Positions 1 to 8,638 are shown, counted from the first letter of the stretch. The stretch is 64,000 nt of DNA from Candidatus Baltobacteraceae bacterium (GCA_036559195.1 DATBTN010000063.1:1-64000), one strand, 5' to 3'. Notes: generated from the sequence alone by a model not told the origin. A program made the numbers and translations.

Positions 1-308
1 CCGATGGACCGGCGGGGCACCTCGAACTTTTGTCGCTGCGTCTTTATAATCCGCAAACGCGGACGTGGAATCTCTACTTCGCCACGAACCGCGTGGGCGT
101 GGTGAGCGACGCGATGACCGGCTCGTTCAAAAACGGTCGCGGGGTCTTCTTCAGCAACGATACGCTGAACGGAAGGGCCATTTTGGTTCGCTTTAGAGTC
201 GATTCGTTCTCCCCGACCTCGGCACGCTCCGACCAATCGTTCTCAAGCGATGGCGGAAAGACGTGGGAAGTCAACTGGATCAACGATTACACGCGGATCT
301 CACGGTAA
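1..308 (+). CDS. DUF1579-like protein, C-terminal part (5' end outside window)
   Basis: The reading frame is open from the window edge (first full codon at position 3) to TAA at 306-308, so only the last ~101 residues are present. The fragment (RLYNPQTRTWNLYFATNR, then GRGVFFSNDTLNGRAILVR, then FSSDGGKTWEVNWI) resembles the C-terminal half of DUF1579-type proteins, small beta-rich proteins of unknown function often annotated as hypothetical. The apparent TTG start at 30 lies in the middle of the domain and is not the real start. The gene converges on trpG; the two coding regions overlap by 22 nt at their 3' ends. Confidence 0.75.
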   Translation, partial: DGPAGHLELLSLRLYNPQTRTWNLYFATNRVGVVSDAMTGSFKNGRGVFFSNDTLNGRAILVRFRVDSFSPTSARSDQSFSSDGGKTWEVNWINDYTRISR

Positions 309-877
309 GAGCGTAGGAAATTGCGGGCGATGCGGTCGCCGTGCTCGCTGAGGATCGATTCCGGGTGGAATTGCACGGCGACGATCGGCAGCGTGCGGTG
401 CGCGACCGCTTGAATGACGCCGTCGTCGCTGTGCGCGGTCACGATGAGTTCAGCGGGGAGCGATGCGGGCTCGATGCACAGCGAGTGATAGCGCGTTGCG
501 GTAAAGGGCGTCGGAACGCCCCCGAAGAGTCCGGTGCCGTCGTGGTGGATCGGCGACGTCTTCCCGTGCATGAGCTGCGGCGCGTGTCCGATGCGGCCGC
601 CGAAGATCTCACCGACCGCCTGCAAGCCAAGACAGACGCCGAGTACCGGTTTGCGCGTCGCAGCCGCCGCGCGCAGCATAGCAAGCGTCGCCGGAACCTG
701 ACCGGGGTTCCCAGGCCCCGGCCCGACGACTAGCGCCGAGTAGTTGGCAAGCAGCGCGGGCTGCAGGCGCGCGTCGTCGTTGAGCATCACGTCGACCGTC
801 GCCCCTTGCGAGACGAGCAGATGCACCACGTTGTACGTAAACGAATCGTAGTTATCGACGAACAAGAGATCGCTCAT
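287..877 (-). CDS. trpG: anthranilate synthase component II (glutamine amidotransferase)
   Basis: 196-residue class I glutamine amidotransferase that would supply ammonia from glutamine to TrpE for anthranilate synthesis in the cytoplasm. The nucleophile Cys82 sits in GVCLGLQ and the His171/Glu173 pair in QFHPES; DNYDSFTYN at residues 8-16 is the typical N-terminus of TrpG/PabA. The ATG at 877 is chosen because it overlaps the trpE stop in an ATGA (874-877), a translational-coupling arrangement. A longer frame runs upstream to 1210 but its extra residues are a shadow of trpE. TrpG subunits can be shared with PabB, so a second role in folate synthesis is possible. No other trp genes follow; the next gene is convergent. 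Confidence 0.93.
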   Translation of the reverse strand: MSDLLFVDNYDSFTYNVVHLLVSQGATVDVMLNDDARLQPALLANYSALVVGPGPGNPGQVPATLAMLRAAAATRKPVLGVCLGLQAVGEIFGGRIGHAPQLMHGKTSPIHHDGTGLFGGVPTPFTATRYHSLCIEPASLPAELIVTAHSDDGVIQAVAHRTLPIVAVQFHPESILSEHGDRIARNFLRSYREIRV

Positions 878-2220
878 CGCGCGCACCCGCCCGCGTCGCC
901 ATCGAGACCGAGCACGGCGCGAACGATGCGCGTCTTGTGCAGGATCTCGTCGTACTCGGCCGCCGGATCGCTGTCGGCGACGATCCCGGCCGAGGCTTGC
1001 CAGTAGGCGACGCCGTCGCGCACGTGCACGCTGCGCAAGGTGATGCACGAATCGAAGTCGCCGCCGTCGGACCAGCGGCCGATGCTGCCGGCATAAAACC
1101 CGCGCGCAACCGGCTCGAGCTCGTCGATCAATTGCATCGCTCGAACTTTGGGCGTGCCGGTCACGGTTCCCGCCGGAAACCCGGCGGCGAAGAGATCGAG
1201 CCCGTCGCACTCCGCGCGCAGCGTGCCGGTAAGGTCCGAAACGATATGCATGACGTGGCTGTACCGCTCGATCTGCAGCAGTTCGGTCGGGCGGACGCTC
1301 CCGTACTCGCAGACCGCGCCCAAGTCGTTGCGGCCCAGATCGACCAGCATGACGTGCTCCGCTCGCTCCTTTTCGTTCGCCAGCAGCTCGGAGGCGATAG
1401 CCGCATCTTCACGCTCGTCGGATCCACGCGAACGGGTTCCGGCGAGCGGGCGGATGCGCGCCTTGCGTCCTTCCAGCCGCACGAGAAACTCGGGCGAAGC
1501 CCCCAGAACTTCGCCGAACGGCGTCTCCACGTAAAACATATACGGCGACGGATTGATCGAGCGCAGCGAGCGATACAAATCGAGCGCCGTGCCGTCAAAG
1601 CGTGCTCCGAAGCGGATGCCGAGCTGCAACTGATAAACGTCGCCGTCGTAAACGCACGTTTTAACCCGAGCGACGAGCGCGAGGTAGTCGTCGCGTGCGA
1701 TCGATTGCGCGACCGGCTCGACGCCGCGTACGGATGCCGGGAGACGCGGCGCCGTTTCCAGCAGCGACCGCACGTATCCGTCGATGCGCCGTTCCAACGC
1801 GGCGGCGTCGTCGCCGCTCGTCCAGATGGTGAGGCGATCGGTAAAGTGATCGAAGATCAGCCAGGTCGCCGGAATCGCCACGTAGGCCGCCGGCATTGCC
1901 GGCGCGCTCGCGGCTCGCTCGGGCAATCGCGCGAACGGACGTGCGGCGTCGTAGGCAAACGCAACGAGCGCGCCGCCGAGCGGAGCGCTTTCGCCGATCG
2001 CCCGATGCGCGTTCACGAACGCGCGAACCTCGTTCAACAATTCGGGACCGCCCTCGAACGAGCGCGTCTGCCGGTACTCGACGCCGACGAACGAGTACCG
2101 CGAGATGCGTCCGCCGGTCTCGACGCTCTCGAGCAAGCACGACGCACCCGGCGTCGCAAGCGCCATATAGGCGGCGATGGGGGTGAACACGTCGGACGCG
2201 ATCGTCCGCGTAATAACCAT
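874..2220 (-). CDS. trpE: anthranilate synthase component I
   Basis: 448-residue chorismate-utilising enzyme, first step of tryptophan synthesis (chorismate plus ammonia to anthranilate and pyruvate). It has the LLES motif at residues 29-32, which in TrpE forms part of the tryptophan feedback site. RPLAGTRSRG follows at 257-266: the residue before GT is Ala, as in anthranilate synthases, whereas PabB has a Lys nucleophile (PIKGT). The C-terminal block GFPAGTVTGTPKVRAM and the final EYDEILHKT match the chorismate-binding domain. Start ATG at 2220 has a purine-rich Shine-Dalgarno (GAGGGAGAAGG) just upstream. The gene is preceded by a leader peptide rich in Trp codons and a terminator hairpin, which independently supports the Trp rather than folate assignment. 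It overlaps trpG by 4 nt. Confidence 0.95.
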   Translation of the reverse strand: MVITRTIASDVFTPIAAYMALATPGASCLLESVETGGRISRYSFVGVEYRQTRSFEGGPELLNEVRAFVNAHRAIGESAPLGGALVAFAYDAARPFARLPERAASAPAMPAAYVAIPATWLIFDHFTDRLTIWTSGDDAAALERRIDGYVRSLLETAPRLPASVRGVEPVAQSIARDDYLALVARVKTCVYDGDVYQLQLGIRFGARFDGTALDLYRSLRSINPSPYMFYVETPFGEVLGASPEFLVRLEGRKARIRPLAGTRSRGSDEREDAAIASELLANEKERAEHVMLVDLGRNDLGAVCEYGSVRPTELLQIERYSHVMHIVSDLTGTLRAECDGLDLFAAGFPAGTVTGTPKVRAMQLIDELEPVARGFYAGSIGRWSDGGDFDSCITLRSVHVRDGVAYWQASAGIVADSDPAAEYDEILHKTRIVRAVLGLDGDAGGCAR

Positions 2221-2244
2221 ACCTTCTCCCTCGACTCACCCTGC

Positions 2245-2281
2245 AAAAAAGAAAAACGCCGCCCGGCATACCGGCGGCGTT
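2245..2281 (-). terminator. trp attenuator hairpin upstream of trpE
   Basis: On the minus strand AACGCCGCC (2281-2273) pairs with GGCGGCGTT (2263-2255), with a further GG/CC pairing inside, and is followed at once by TTTTTCTTTTTT. This is a strong intrinsic terminator only 24 nt before the trpE start codon. Its place between a Trp-rich leader ORF and trpE marks it as an attenuator. It could also stop read-through from the flagellar operon that ends at 2470. A self-complementary CCGGCCGG at the end of the leader ORF can pair with GCCGG in the terminator arm and is a candidate antiterminator; the fold was not computed. Confidence 0.85.
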
Positions 2282-2310
2282 CGATCTTCACCCTCGAAGG
2301 CGCGCGGAAA

Positions 2311-2364
2311 TTACCGGCCGGAACGGACCGAAACCTGCCACCACCACGAAAGTACCAAGCGCAT
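2311..2364 (-). CDS. trpL: trp operon leader peptide with three tandem Trp codons
   Basis: ATG at 2364 opens a 17-codon frame, MRLVLSWWWQVSVRSGR, ending in TAA at 2313-2311. Three consecutive TGG codons (residues 7-9) are the hallmark of trp leader peptides, where ribosome stalling on uncharged tRNA-Trp prevents formation of the downstream terminator. The stop lies 29 nt before the terminator stem and 90 nt before trpE. There is no clear Shine-Dalgarno. A TATTCT box ends 8 nt before the ATG, so the transcript could start at or very near the ATG (leaderless translation); no convincing -35 box is visible. The peptide is too short for standard gene finders. Confidence 0.85.
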   Translation of the reverse strand: MRLVLSWWWQVSVRSGR

Positions 2365-2469
2365 CGACGACCAGAATAGCCGATCGACGCCGGAAATTCC
2401 TGCGTGGCTAGAGCAGGTGGTTCGGCTCGCGGCTTTCACTTACACCATGCGCCGCACAACGGGGACGAG

Positions 2470-3111
2470 CTAGCGGCGCAGTTCCGGGTGTTCCTGCGTT
2501 AGCGCCGCCGCGTAGGCTGGCGGAACGTTTTCGAGAATCGCGCCGGCTGCGTCGGGCGACATGAGGGCGAAAATGCGTGCGACGTAAGCCAGGGGCAATT
2601 TTTGCACGACTTTCGCCGCGGCCTCGGCGTCCATCGATCCCCACTCCTGCGCCGTTCGACGCATGTCGGGCGTTCCGCTTTGGGCCAAGTCTTCGGTTTG
2701 CGCCGCCGGCTGCGCGATGGAAGCCCCGGCCGATTGAACGTTGTTCGCCTGCGACTCGCGCGGCGCCGGAGCCTGTGCTTGCGCGGCCCGCGTCTGCGCC
2801 TGGTTCAATTGCGTCTGCAGCGAGGAGATGCGTTTGTCGCGATCGGCCGTCTGCGTCTTTTCCACGGCGAGTTGCTTCTGCAGCGCGATGATCTGGCGAT
2901 TTTGATCGGTGATCGTCTGGTTCTGCGCGGCGAAATGCAGCGGAGCGCCGACTGGGGCGGCCGCGCGCCATGCGGGCGCGAGCGGTCCGGTCGCGATCCA
3001 GTGCTGCGATGGCGGCCACGTAAATGCGCCGACTACGATCGCGAGCGCGATAACGGGCACCGCTATCCGCTTCCAGGGGAACTGCTTCCGGCGACGGCGG
3101 GTGACGATCAC
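2470..3111 (-). CDS. MotE/YlxF-like flagellar protein (MgtE N-terminal-like domain)
   Basis: 213 residues: a basic N-terminus and one membrane segment (about 16-32, IAVPVIALAIVVGAFTW), a coiled coil (about 60-115, repeated heptads with LQKQLAVEKTQ and LQTQLNQAQ), and a C-terminal helical domain. The last part (DAEAAAKVVQKLPLAYVARIFALMSPDAAGAILENVPP) matches the MgtE intracellular N domain. This architecture is that of the gene after fliJ in many flagellar operons (YlxF in Bacillus, MotE in rhizobia, a MotC chaperone). It overlaps fliJ by 4 nt and is the last gene of the fliF-fliJ operon. Assignment to the family is good; the exact role here is inferred. Confidence 0.75.
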   Translation of the reverse strand: MIVTRRRRKQFPWKRIAVPVIALAIVVGAFTWPPSQHWIATGPLAPAWRAAAPVGAPLHFAAQNQTITDQNRQIIALQKQLAVEKTQTADRDKRISSLQTQLNQAQTRAAQAQAPAPRESQANNVQSAGASIAQPAAQTEDLAQSGTPDMRRTAQEWGSMDAEAAAKVVQKLPLAYVARIFALMSPDAAGAILENVPPAYAAALTQEHPELRR

Positions 3112-3572
3112 GAGAGACCTCCGGGCGCTTGCTGGGCGCGGCTATAGCGGCGTTCGTTGGCGTCGTCGGCGTCGCGTTGTTCGAGCCGGCTTTCGAGCGC
3201 CACGAATTGTTCGTATTTGCGCGTTTGCAGTTTTTCGATCGCCTTGCGATCCTTGCTTGCGTCCACGAGCAGTTCGCGCGCGCGCTCGAACTCGGCGCGG
3301 CGCGTTGCTACGACGCGCTCTTGGGCCGTAATCGCGCGATCGAGAAAATCCAGGTGGGCGTAGTGCAGGCGCAGCTGCTCGCTCGTAAACTCGCGATGAT
3401 CTTCGCGCAAGGTCGTGGTATGGCGGCGAAACTCCGCATTGAGCCGCGCCAGTTCGTCCTGCGCGAGCGTCAATTCGCGCTGCCGAGCCGCCAGTGCTTG
3501 CGCGCGTTCGTCTTCGATGCGCTCGCGCTGATCGAGCACGGGTTTTAGCGCGAAGGTGAACTTCTTCATCAC
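3108..3572 (-). CDS. fliJ: flagellar export chaperone FliJ
   Basis: 154-residue, almost entirely helical, charged coiled-coil protein beginning KKFTFALKPVLDQRERIEDERAQ, the usual FliJ opening (FxLqpvLdlre). FliJ is the stalk-like partner of the FliI ATPase in the flagellar type III export apparatus and escorts export chaperones. Length is normal for the family (~147). It overlaps fliI upstream and motE downstream by 4 nt each, so all three are likely coupled in translation. Two adjacent Met codons make the exact start uncertain by one residue. Confidence 0.85.
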   Translation of the reverse strand: MMKKFTFALKPVLDQRERIEDERAQALAARQRELTLAQDELARLNAEFRRHTTTLREDHREFTSEQLRLHYAHLDFLDRAITAQERVVATRRAEFERARELLVDASKDRKAIEKLQTRKYEQFVALESRLEQRDADDANERRYSRAQQAPGGLS

Positions 3573-4888
3573 GCCACGCCCATCAATTGATTGACGGTCT
3601 GTTCGTACGATGACGACTCGTAGACGCCTTGTCGCAGGAAGTGCCGGATCGACTCAATCTTCGAGAGCGCCAAATCGACTCGCGGATTGCTGCCCGGAAC
3701 GTACGCGCCGATGTTGATCAGATCTTCGGCGTCGCGGTAGGTCGCCATCACGTCGCGCACCGCGGACGCGGCCGAATGCTGGTTTTGATCGACCACGTCG
3801 GGCATCACGCGGCTGATGCTGCCGAGGACGTCGATCGCGGGGTAGTGGTTCGCCGCCGCGAGCTGGCGCGAGAGAACGATGTGTCCGTCGAGAATCGAAC
3901 GCACTGCGTCGGCGACCGGCTCGTTCATATCGTCGCCGTCGACGAGCGTGGAGTACAGCCCGGTGATCGTACCGACCTGCGCCGTCCCCGCGCGTTCCAG
4001 AAGCTTCGGCAAGAGCGCGAAGACCGACGGCGTGTAACCGCGCGTGGTCGTCGGTTCGCCGATTGCGAGCCCGACTTCGCGCTGGGCCATTGCAAACCGC
4101 GTGACCGAATCCATCATCAGCATGACGTCGAGGCCCTGGTCCCGGAAATATTCGGCGATGGTCGTCGCCACGAAGGCGGCCTTGATGCGCACCAAAGCGG
4201 GCTGGTCGCTCGTGGAAACCACGACCACGCTGCGCCGCAGTCCATCTTCGCCAAGATCGCGCTCGATGAAGTCGCGCACCTCTTTGCCCCGCTCGCCGAT
4301 GAGCGCGATGACGTTGATATCGGCCGACGTATTGCGCGCGATCATGCCGAGGATCGTCGACTTGCCGACGCCGCTACCCGCGAAGATGCCGACGCGCTGG
4401 CCCTTTCCGCAGGTCAGCAATCCGTCGATCGCGCGAATGCCGAGCGTCAGCGGCTCGGTGATTCGCTTGCGCGTGAGCGGATCGGGCGGCGCCGCCAAAA
4501 CGCGCGAGCGCTTCTCTGCAACGATACGCCCCTTGCCGTCGATCGGGCGGCCCAACCCGTCGAGTACGCGCCCAAGAAGTCGATCCGTGCAGCCGATTTC
4601 AAGCGGCTTTCCAAGACTCACGACTTCTGAGCCGGCCCCGATACCGCGCAACTCGCCGAGCGGCATGATCAGCACGCGATTGTCGCGGAATCCCACGACT
4701 TCGGCAAGGACCGGCTCCGCCGTTCGCTTGTAGCTGATCTCGCAAGTCTCGCCGATCGCCATGTTTGGGCCGAGACTCTCGATCACGACGCCGATCACCT
4801 GGCGCACCTTTCCGTTCTGGCGCACGAGATCGACGGACTCGATCAATCCGATGTAGCGGTCCGCGGAAAAAACGGGCAGTTCGGTCAC
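3569..4888 (-). CDS. fliI: flagellum-specific ATPase FliI
   Basis: 439-residue cytoplasmic ATPase that energises export of flagellar axial proteins. Walker A is at 170-177 (AGSGVGKS), followed by the Walker B stretch DVMLMMDSVTRFA and the family sequence REVGLAIGEPTTTRGYTPSVFALLPKLLERAG. The C-terminal helical part ends in YESSSYEQTVNQLMGVA. A short N-terminal beta-barrel (about 1-95) precedes the catalytic core, and the length matches FliI from other bacteria. It lies 5 nt downstream of fliH and overlaps fliJ by 4 nt. Confidence 0.96.
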   Translation of the reverse strand: MTELPVFSADRYIGLIESVDLVRQNGKVRQVIGVVIESLGPNMAIGETCEISYKRTAEPVLAEVVGFRDNRVLIMPLGELRGIGAGSEVVSLGKPLEIGCTDRLLGRVLDGLGRPIDGKGRIVAEKRSRVLAAPPDPLTRKRITEPLTLGIRAIDGLLTCGKGQRVGIFAGSGVGKSTILGMIARNTSADINVIALIGERGKEVRDFIERDLGEDGLRRSVVVVSTSDQPALVRIKAAFVATTIAEYFRDQGLDVMLMMDSVTRFAMAQREVGLAIGEPTTTRGYTPSVFALLPKLLERAGTAQVGTITGLYSTLVDGDDMNEPVADAVRSILDGHIVLSRQLAAANHYPAIDVLGSISRVMPDVVDQNQHSAASAVRDVMATYRDAEDLINIGAYVPGSNPRVDLALSKIESIRHFLRQGVYESSSYEQTVNQLMGVA

Positions 4889-4893
4889 GCGCG

Positions 4894-5733
4894 TCAGCTC
4901 GCTTGAGCGGACGGGTTCAACAGACTCTCTTTGCCCGCCGGCGCGAGCGAGAGGGCTTCCTCAACGTGCAACAGGCGGCGAACCTCGCGCAGCTGCGTTG
5001 AAACCTTCGCATCGATGGTGCCGGCTTCGGTTTCGATGACCACGCCGCCGCGATCGACGCGCTGATCCTCGATCACGCGCAGATGTTCGATGTCGTTCAT
5101 CGACATCATCGTGTCGCGATTCTCGCGCATCGTCTCGATGTCGGCGGGGTTCACGCGAACCGTCACCGTTTCGCGATTGATCAAGCGCGTCAGCGCGGCG
5201 CGCGTCATTTCGAGGACCGTTCCCGGCTCGAGCGCCACGTGTTCGTGCAAGATTCGTTCCGCGATGGTGGTTGCGAGGCGCACGATCTCCGGCTCGGCGC
5301 CCTCGATAATCTTATGGCGTTCCACCCGTGCCATTTCCACGAGACCGCGCATCGTCGAGAGCATTTCGTCCATCTCGGCCTGCGCCGCGGCCCGTCCGTC
5401 GCCGATGCCGACCTCGTGACCGGCGGCGCGCGCGGACTCTTCGATCTGCGCGACGCGAGCCGTCGCATCGTTAATCAAGGCGATTGCCCGCAGGCGCGCC
5501 TCTTCGAGCAGCGCGGTCGCGTCCGCGGCGGCCGCCGCGATGAGATTCTCGACCTGGGCGCGGACCGCTTCGCGATCCACCGGCGCTTGCGGACGGGGCT
5601 CGGTTTCGAATTCTACGGAACTCGCGGGTTCGACGAGATCGCGGGCGCGCGGCGGCGGCACGCTCATTTGCGGCGGCGCCTTGAGAACGTACGACCCATG
5701 CTTGACCAGCGCACCTTTGACGATCTTGCCCAT
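4894..5733 (-). CDS. fliH: flagellar assembly protein FliH
   Basis: 279 residues. The N-terminal ~50 residues are proline-rich and divergent. Residues ~55-140 form an Ala/Glu-rich helix (VENLIAAAAADATALLEEARLRAIALINDATARVAQIEESARAAG) typical of FliH/V-ATPase-E type stators. The C-terminal domain (VEMARVERHKIIEGAEPEIVRLATTIAERIL) is the FliI-binding part. FliH regulates FliI and tethers it to the export gate. The start at 5733 abuts the fliG stop directly. Sequence identity to model FliH is low, so the call rests on domain type plus its position between fliG and fliI. Confidence 0.85.
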   Translation of the reverse strand: MGKIVKGALVKHGSYVLKAPPQMSVPPPRARDLVEPASSVEFETEPRPQAPVDREAVRAQVENLIAAAAADATALLEEARLRAIALINDATARVAQIEESARAAGHEVGIGDGRAAAQAEMDEMLSTMRGLVEMARVERHKIIEGAEPEIVRLATTIAERILHEHVALEPGTVLEMTRAALTRLINRETVTVRVNPADIETMRENRDTMMSMNDIEHLRVIEDQRVDRGGVVIETEAGTIDAKVSTQLREVRRLLHVEEALSLAPAGKESLLNPSAQAS

Positions 5734-6816
5734 CTAGACGAGTCGTTCGTCCTTTGCGCCGCGGGCGATGATGATTTGACCGTTCTCTTCGAGCGTGCGA
5801 ATCACGTCGACGATCGACTGTTGGGCTTTGCCGACTTCGCGCATGCGCGTCGGTCCGAGCAGCTCGATCTCTTCGCGCAGCGTCGCGCTCGCCCGCGACG
5901 ACATGTTTTTGTAGATTCGGCCGAGCATATCTTCGTTGGAAGATTTGAGCGCGAGCGCCAGATCTTTGCCGTCGACCTCTTTGAGGATGCGCTGGATCGA
6001 GCGATCGTCGAGGTTGACGATATCCTCGAAAACGAAGAGCAGGTTCTTGACTTCGGTCGCAAGTTCGGGATCGCGCTTTGAGAGCCCGTCGAGAATGTTT
6101 TTTTCCGTTTCGCGATCGACGAAGCCCATGACCGTCGCGAGCGACTGCACGCCGCCCGCCATCGAAAAGTCCGCGCCGCTCACGAGCAGGCGGCGGCCGA
6201 GAAGTTCGTCCAATTGTTCCAATACTTCCGGTGCGGTCTTCTGCAAAATGGCGATACGCATCGCGACCTCGGCCTGCAATTCCGGCGGCAGTGCGGAGAG
6301 CACGGCGCCGGCTTGATCCGGAGCCATGTAGACGAGGATCAGCGCGATCGTCTGCGGGTGTTCGTCTTGAATGAACTGCAGCAGTTGCGCCGGTTCGGTC
6401 TTTTTGATGAGTTCGAGTGGATTGCCGTGTTTGAGCGCCGCGAAGAGCCGGTTGGTCATGTCGTCGGCCTGACCCGCACCGAACGACCGCTCGAGAATCT
6501 CCTTCGCGTACTCGATTCCGCCCTCGTTGATGTACTTGAGCGCGATCGCGCGTTGGTACGCCTCCGTGATGACCGAATCGCGTTTCTCGATCGAGACCGT
6601 CGAAATTTTGGCGATTTCGAGCACGATGCGCTCGACCTCGTCCTGCCGCAAGAACTTGAAAATCGTTGCGGAGAGTTCGAGCCCGAGCGTGATGATCAGA
6701 ATCGCGGCTTTTTCGGGCCCCGAGACCTCGACGATCGGATATTCGGGAGCGAACGCGCTCTCCGGCATGCCCGCCTCCATTCCGGCCAAGTTGACGATCG
6801 GACTATCGTGTTGCAT
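5734..6816 (-). CDS. fliG: flagellar motor switch protein FliG
   Basis: 360 residues, somewhat longer than the usual ~335 because of a ~25-residue N-terminal extension (MQHDSPIVNLAGMEAGMPES). GPEKAAILIITLG begins the N domain that binds FliF. The middle contains EHPQTIALILVYM, and the C-terminal domain carries the charged torque helix (FEDIVNLDDRSIQRILKEVDGKDLALALK). FliG forms the torque ring contacting MotA. A Met at residue 17 could also serve as start and would remove most of the extension. It lies 3 nt after fliF and abuts fliH. Confidence 0.95.
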   Translation of the reverse strand: MQHDSPIVNLAGMEAGMPESAFAPEYPIVEVSGPEKAAILIITLGLELSATIFKFLRQDEVERIVLEIAKISTVSIEKRDSVITEAYQRAIALKYINEGGIEYAKEILERSFGAGQADDMTNRLFAALKHGNPLELIKKTEPAQLLQFIQDEHPQTIALILVYMAPDQAGAVLSALPPELQAEVAMRIAILQKTAPEVLEQLDELLGRRLLVSGADFSMAGGVQSLATVMGFVDRETEKNILDGLSKRDPELATEVKNLLFVFEDIVNLDDRSIQRILKEVDGKDLALALKSSNEDMLGRIYKNMSSRASATLREEIELLGPTRMREVGKAQQSIVDVIRTLEENGQIIIARGAKDERLV

Positions 6817-6819
6817 GAA

Positions 6820-8487
6820 TTACTCCGCCAACCAGAGTTTGACGAGCTTGGCAATGCTGTCGGGGTTCTCTTGCGCGACCGTCGTCACGTACTCGATCAT
6901 CTGCTCGCGCGTCAGGTCGGCGGCCGACCGAATCGGTGCGGCGATGCCCGGCGCGCCGTCGAGCATCGGGTGCTCCTCGAACGGCGGCAGTTCTTCGGCG
7001 AGCGACGAGTCGAATGACGGCAACTCCATATCGGGGCGGAACGAGGAACCGCGCCGGCGCATCCGGCTTGCCAGCAGGCCGAGCAGGATCAGCGCTCCGA
7101 CGCCGCCGAGTGCGAGCAGCGCCCAGAGCGGGACGCCGAGAACCTGCGTCGTGCCCTGACCGAACGTGGCCGGGGTCGTCAACGCGGGGTTAAACGGAAT
7201 CGCTTCGACCGAGATTTGATCGCCGGTATTGAGGTTCAAGCCGGCAGCGGCGATCACCAAATTGCGAATCTGCGCGACGTTTGCGGGCGAGACGGCGTAC
7301 TGCTGCGCACCGGTCGGCGCGGGCTGGCCGGGATTCTGCGCGCTCCCGGTATTCACGACCACCGCGACGCTGGTTTGCAGCACCTTGCCCGGGGCGTCGA
7401 TGTGCTTGGTGTCCTGAACCGAGATGTTGTAGTTGGTCGTCGCTTCGGCTTTGTTGTACTTCCCCGACGACTGCGTGTTCTGAAGGCCCTGATACGTTGC
7501 GATGTTGCTGGTAGTTCCGGGAACGCCGGCCGCCCGGTTTTGCGGTTGCGAGCCGTTGTACGATTCGCGCTTCGTCTGCTGCGAGAGGACGGTGCCCTGC
7601 GGTGCGTAGGTCTTCGCTTCGGTCGAGTTCGCGTCGAAATTCATCTTGGTCGATACGCGGGCGACCGCGTGACGCGGCCCGAGCGTTTGATCGAGCATCG
7701 ACTGAATGCTCTGCTGCAGGCCGGCCTCGTAGCGCTGCTTGGCGACGAGTTGCTCTTGCGTGAGGCTCAGCGCGTCGGGCGATCCGCCGTTCTCGGCGGC
7801 GTTCGCCGACGGCAGCAGCACCTGACCGTCTTGGTTGACGATCGTGACGTTTTCAGGTTTAAGTCCCTCGACCGCGCGCGACACGAGCATCGTGATGCCC
7901 TCGACCTGCTGCGGAGCGAGCGTCTCGCCGTCCTTCGTGGTAATTGCCACCGACGCGGTCGTCGGCGATTGCGTCGTCGAGTAGAGCGTGTCGTCGGGCT
8001 GCGCGATGTGCACGCGCACGGCCTGCACCGGCGAGAGCCCGCCGATCGTGCGTTCCAGCTCGCCTTCGGTCGCGCGCGTCTTGTCGAGCTTCTGCTCGAA
8101 CTCGGTCATGCCGAAATTGGTCTTGTCGAACAGTTCGTAGCCGGTGCTGCCGCCTTTGATGACGTTGGAACCCGCGATGGCGACGCGCTCGTCGGAGAGA
8201 TATTGAGAAGGAACGTACACGGTCTTGCCGTCGGACGAAAGCGTGTAAGGTACCTTGTCGTCTTTAAGATGCTGGGTGACGGCGCTCGCATCGGCCGGCG
8301 CGAGATTCGAGAAGAGCACTTCGTAGGGCTGCTTGTGGCCAAAATACAGAAAAGCGACGGCCAGCAGTGCGAAGAGCACCACGCCGATTCCACCGACTGC
8401 CAGACTGCGTCCCTGGCGGTTCTGTGACGCCCACATCGTGTCTATGCGGCCGGCAAGATCGTTCCACATCGCGGAGATGCGATCCAC
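6820..8487 (-). CDS. fliF: flagellar M-ring protein FliF
   Basis: 555-residue inner-membrane MS-ring subunit. TM1 lies at about 32-52 (VGGIGVVLFALLAVAFLYFG). The periplasmic ring-building domains follow (YEVLFSNLAPADASAVTQHLKDDKVPY; RATEGELERTIGGLSPVQAVRVHIAQP), and TM2 is at about 447-468 (VPLWALLALGGVGALILLGLLA). The cytoplasmic tail (EQMIEYVTTVAQENPDSIAKLVKLWLAE) is the FliG-binding end. Start is GTG at 8487 with GGGTGA upstream. It is the first gene of the operon fliF-G-H-I-J-motE; fliE, flgB and flgC, often upstream, are absent here. Confidence 0.95.
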   Translation of the reverse strand: MDRISAMWNDLAGRIDTMWASQNRQGRSLAVGGIGVVLFALLAVAFLYFGHKQPYEVLFSNLAPADASAVTQHLKDDKVPYTLSSDGKTVYVPSQYLSDERVAIAGSNVIKGGSTGYELFDKTNFGMTEFEQKLDKTRATEGELERTIGGLSPVQAVRVHIAQPDDTLYSTTQSPTTASVAITTKDGETLAPQQVEGITMLVSRAVEGLKPENVTIVNQDGQVLLPSANAAENGGSPDALSLTQEQLVAKQRYEAGLQQSIQSMLDQTLGPRHAVARVSTKMNFDANSTEAKTYAPQGTVLSQQTKRESYNGSQPQNRAAGVPGTTSNIATYQGLQNTQSSGKYNKAEATTNYNISVQDTKHIDAPGKVLQTSVAVVVNTGSAQNPGQPAPTGAQQYAVSPANVAQIRNLVIAAAGLNLNTGDQISVEAIPFNPALTTPATFGQGTTQVLGVPLWALLALGGVGALILLGLLASRMRRRGSSFRPDMELPSFDSSLAEELPPFEEHPMLDGAPGIAAPIRSAADLTREQMIEYVTTVAQENPDSIAKLVKLWLAE

Positions 8488-8638
8488 AAAGTCACCCTAG
8501 CAAAATATTTAGGCCGGCCTTGGCCATTGCATCGAACGTCCGTGCTCGACGGCAAAGGTCCACAGCGATTAGATAAATCGTATGGACTACTCAAAAGCTA
8601 GTATCGGAGATTATCCACAGGGTTTTAGGCGCGTCCGT

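Noticed and set aside
874-2220. Annotation of the chorismate enzyme as aminodeoxychorismate synthase (PabB)
   Set aside because: PabB has a Lys nucleophile in PIKGT; here the motif is RPLAGT with the LLES feedback motif, and a Trp attenuator precedes the gene.
937-2379. A 480-codon plus-strand frame across trpE
   Set aside because: Shadow of trpE with Arg/Asp-biased composition and no recognisable features; it would also cross the trp leader.
8611-8619. TTATCCACA, a perfect DnaA box, in the fliF/purA gap
   Set aside because: A single 9-mer with no cluster of boxes, no AT-rich unwinding region and no dnaA or dnaN nearby; expected by chance in a genome. Not an origin.
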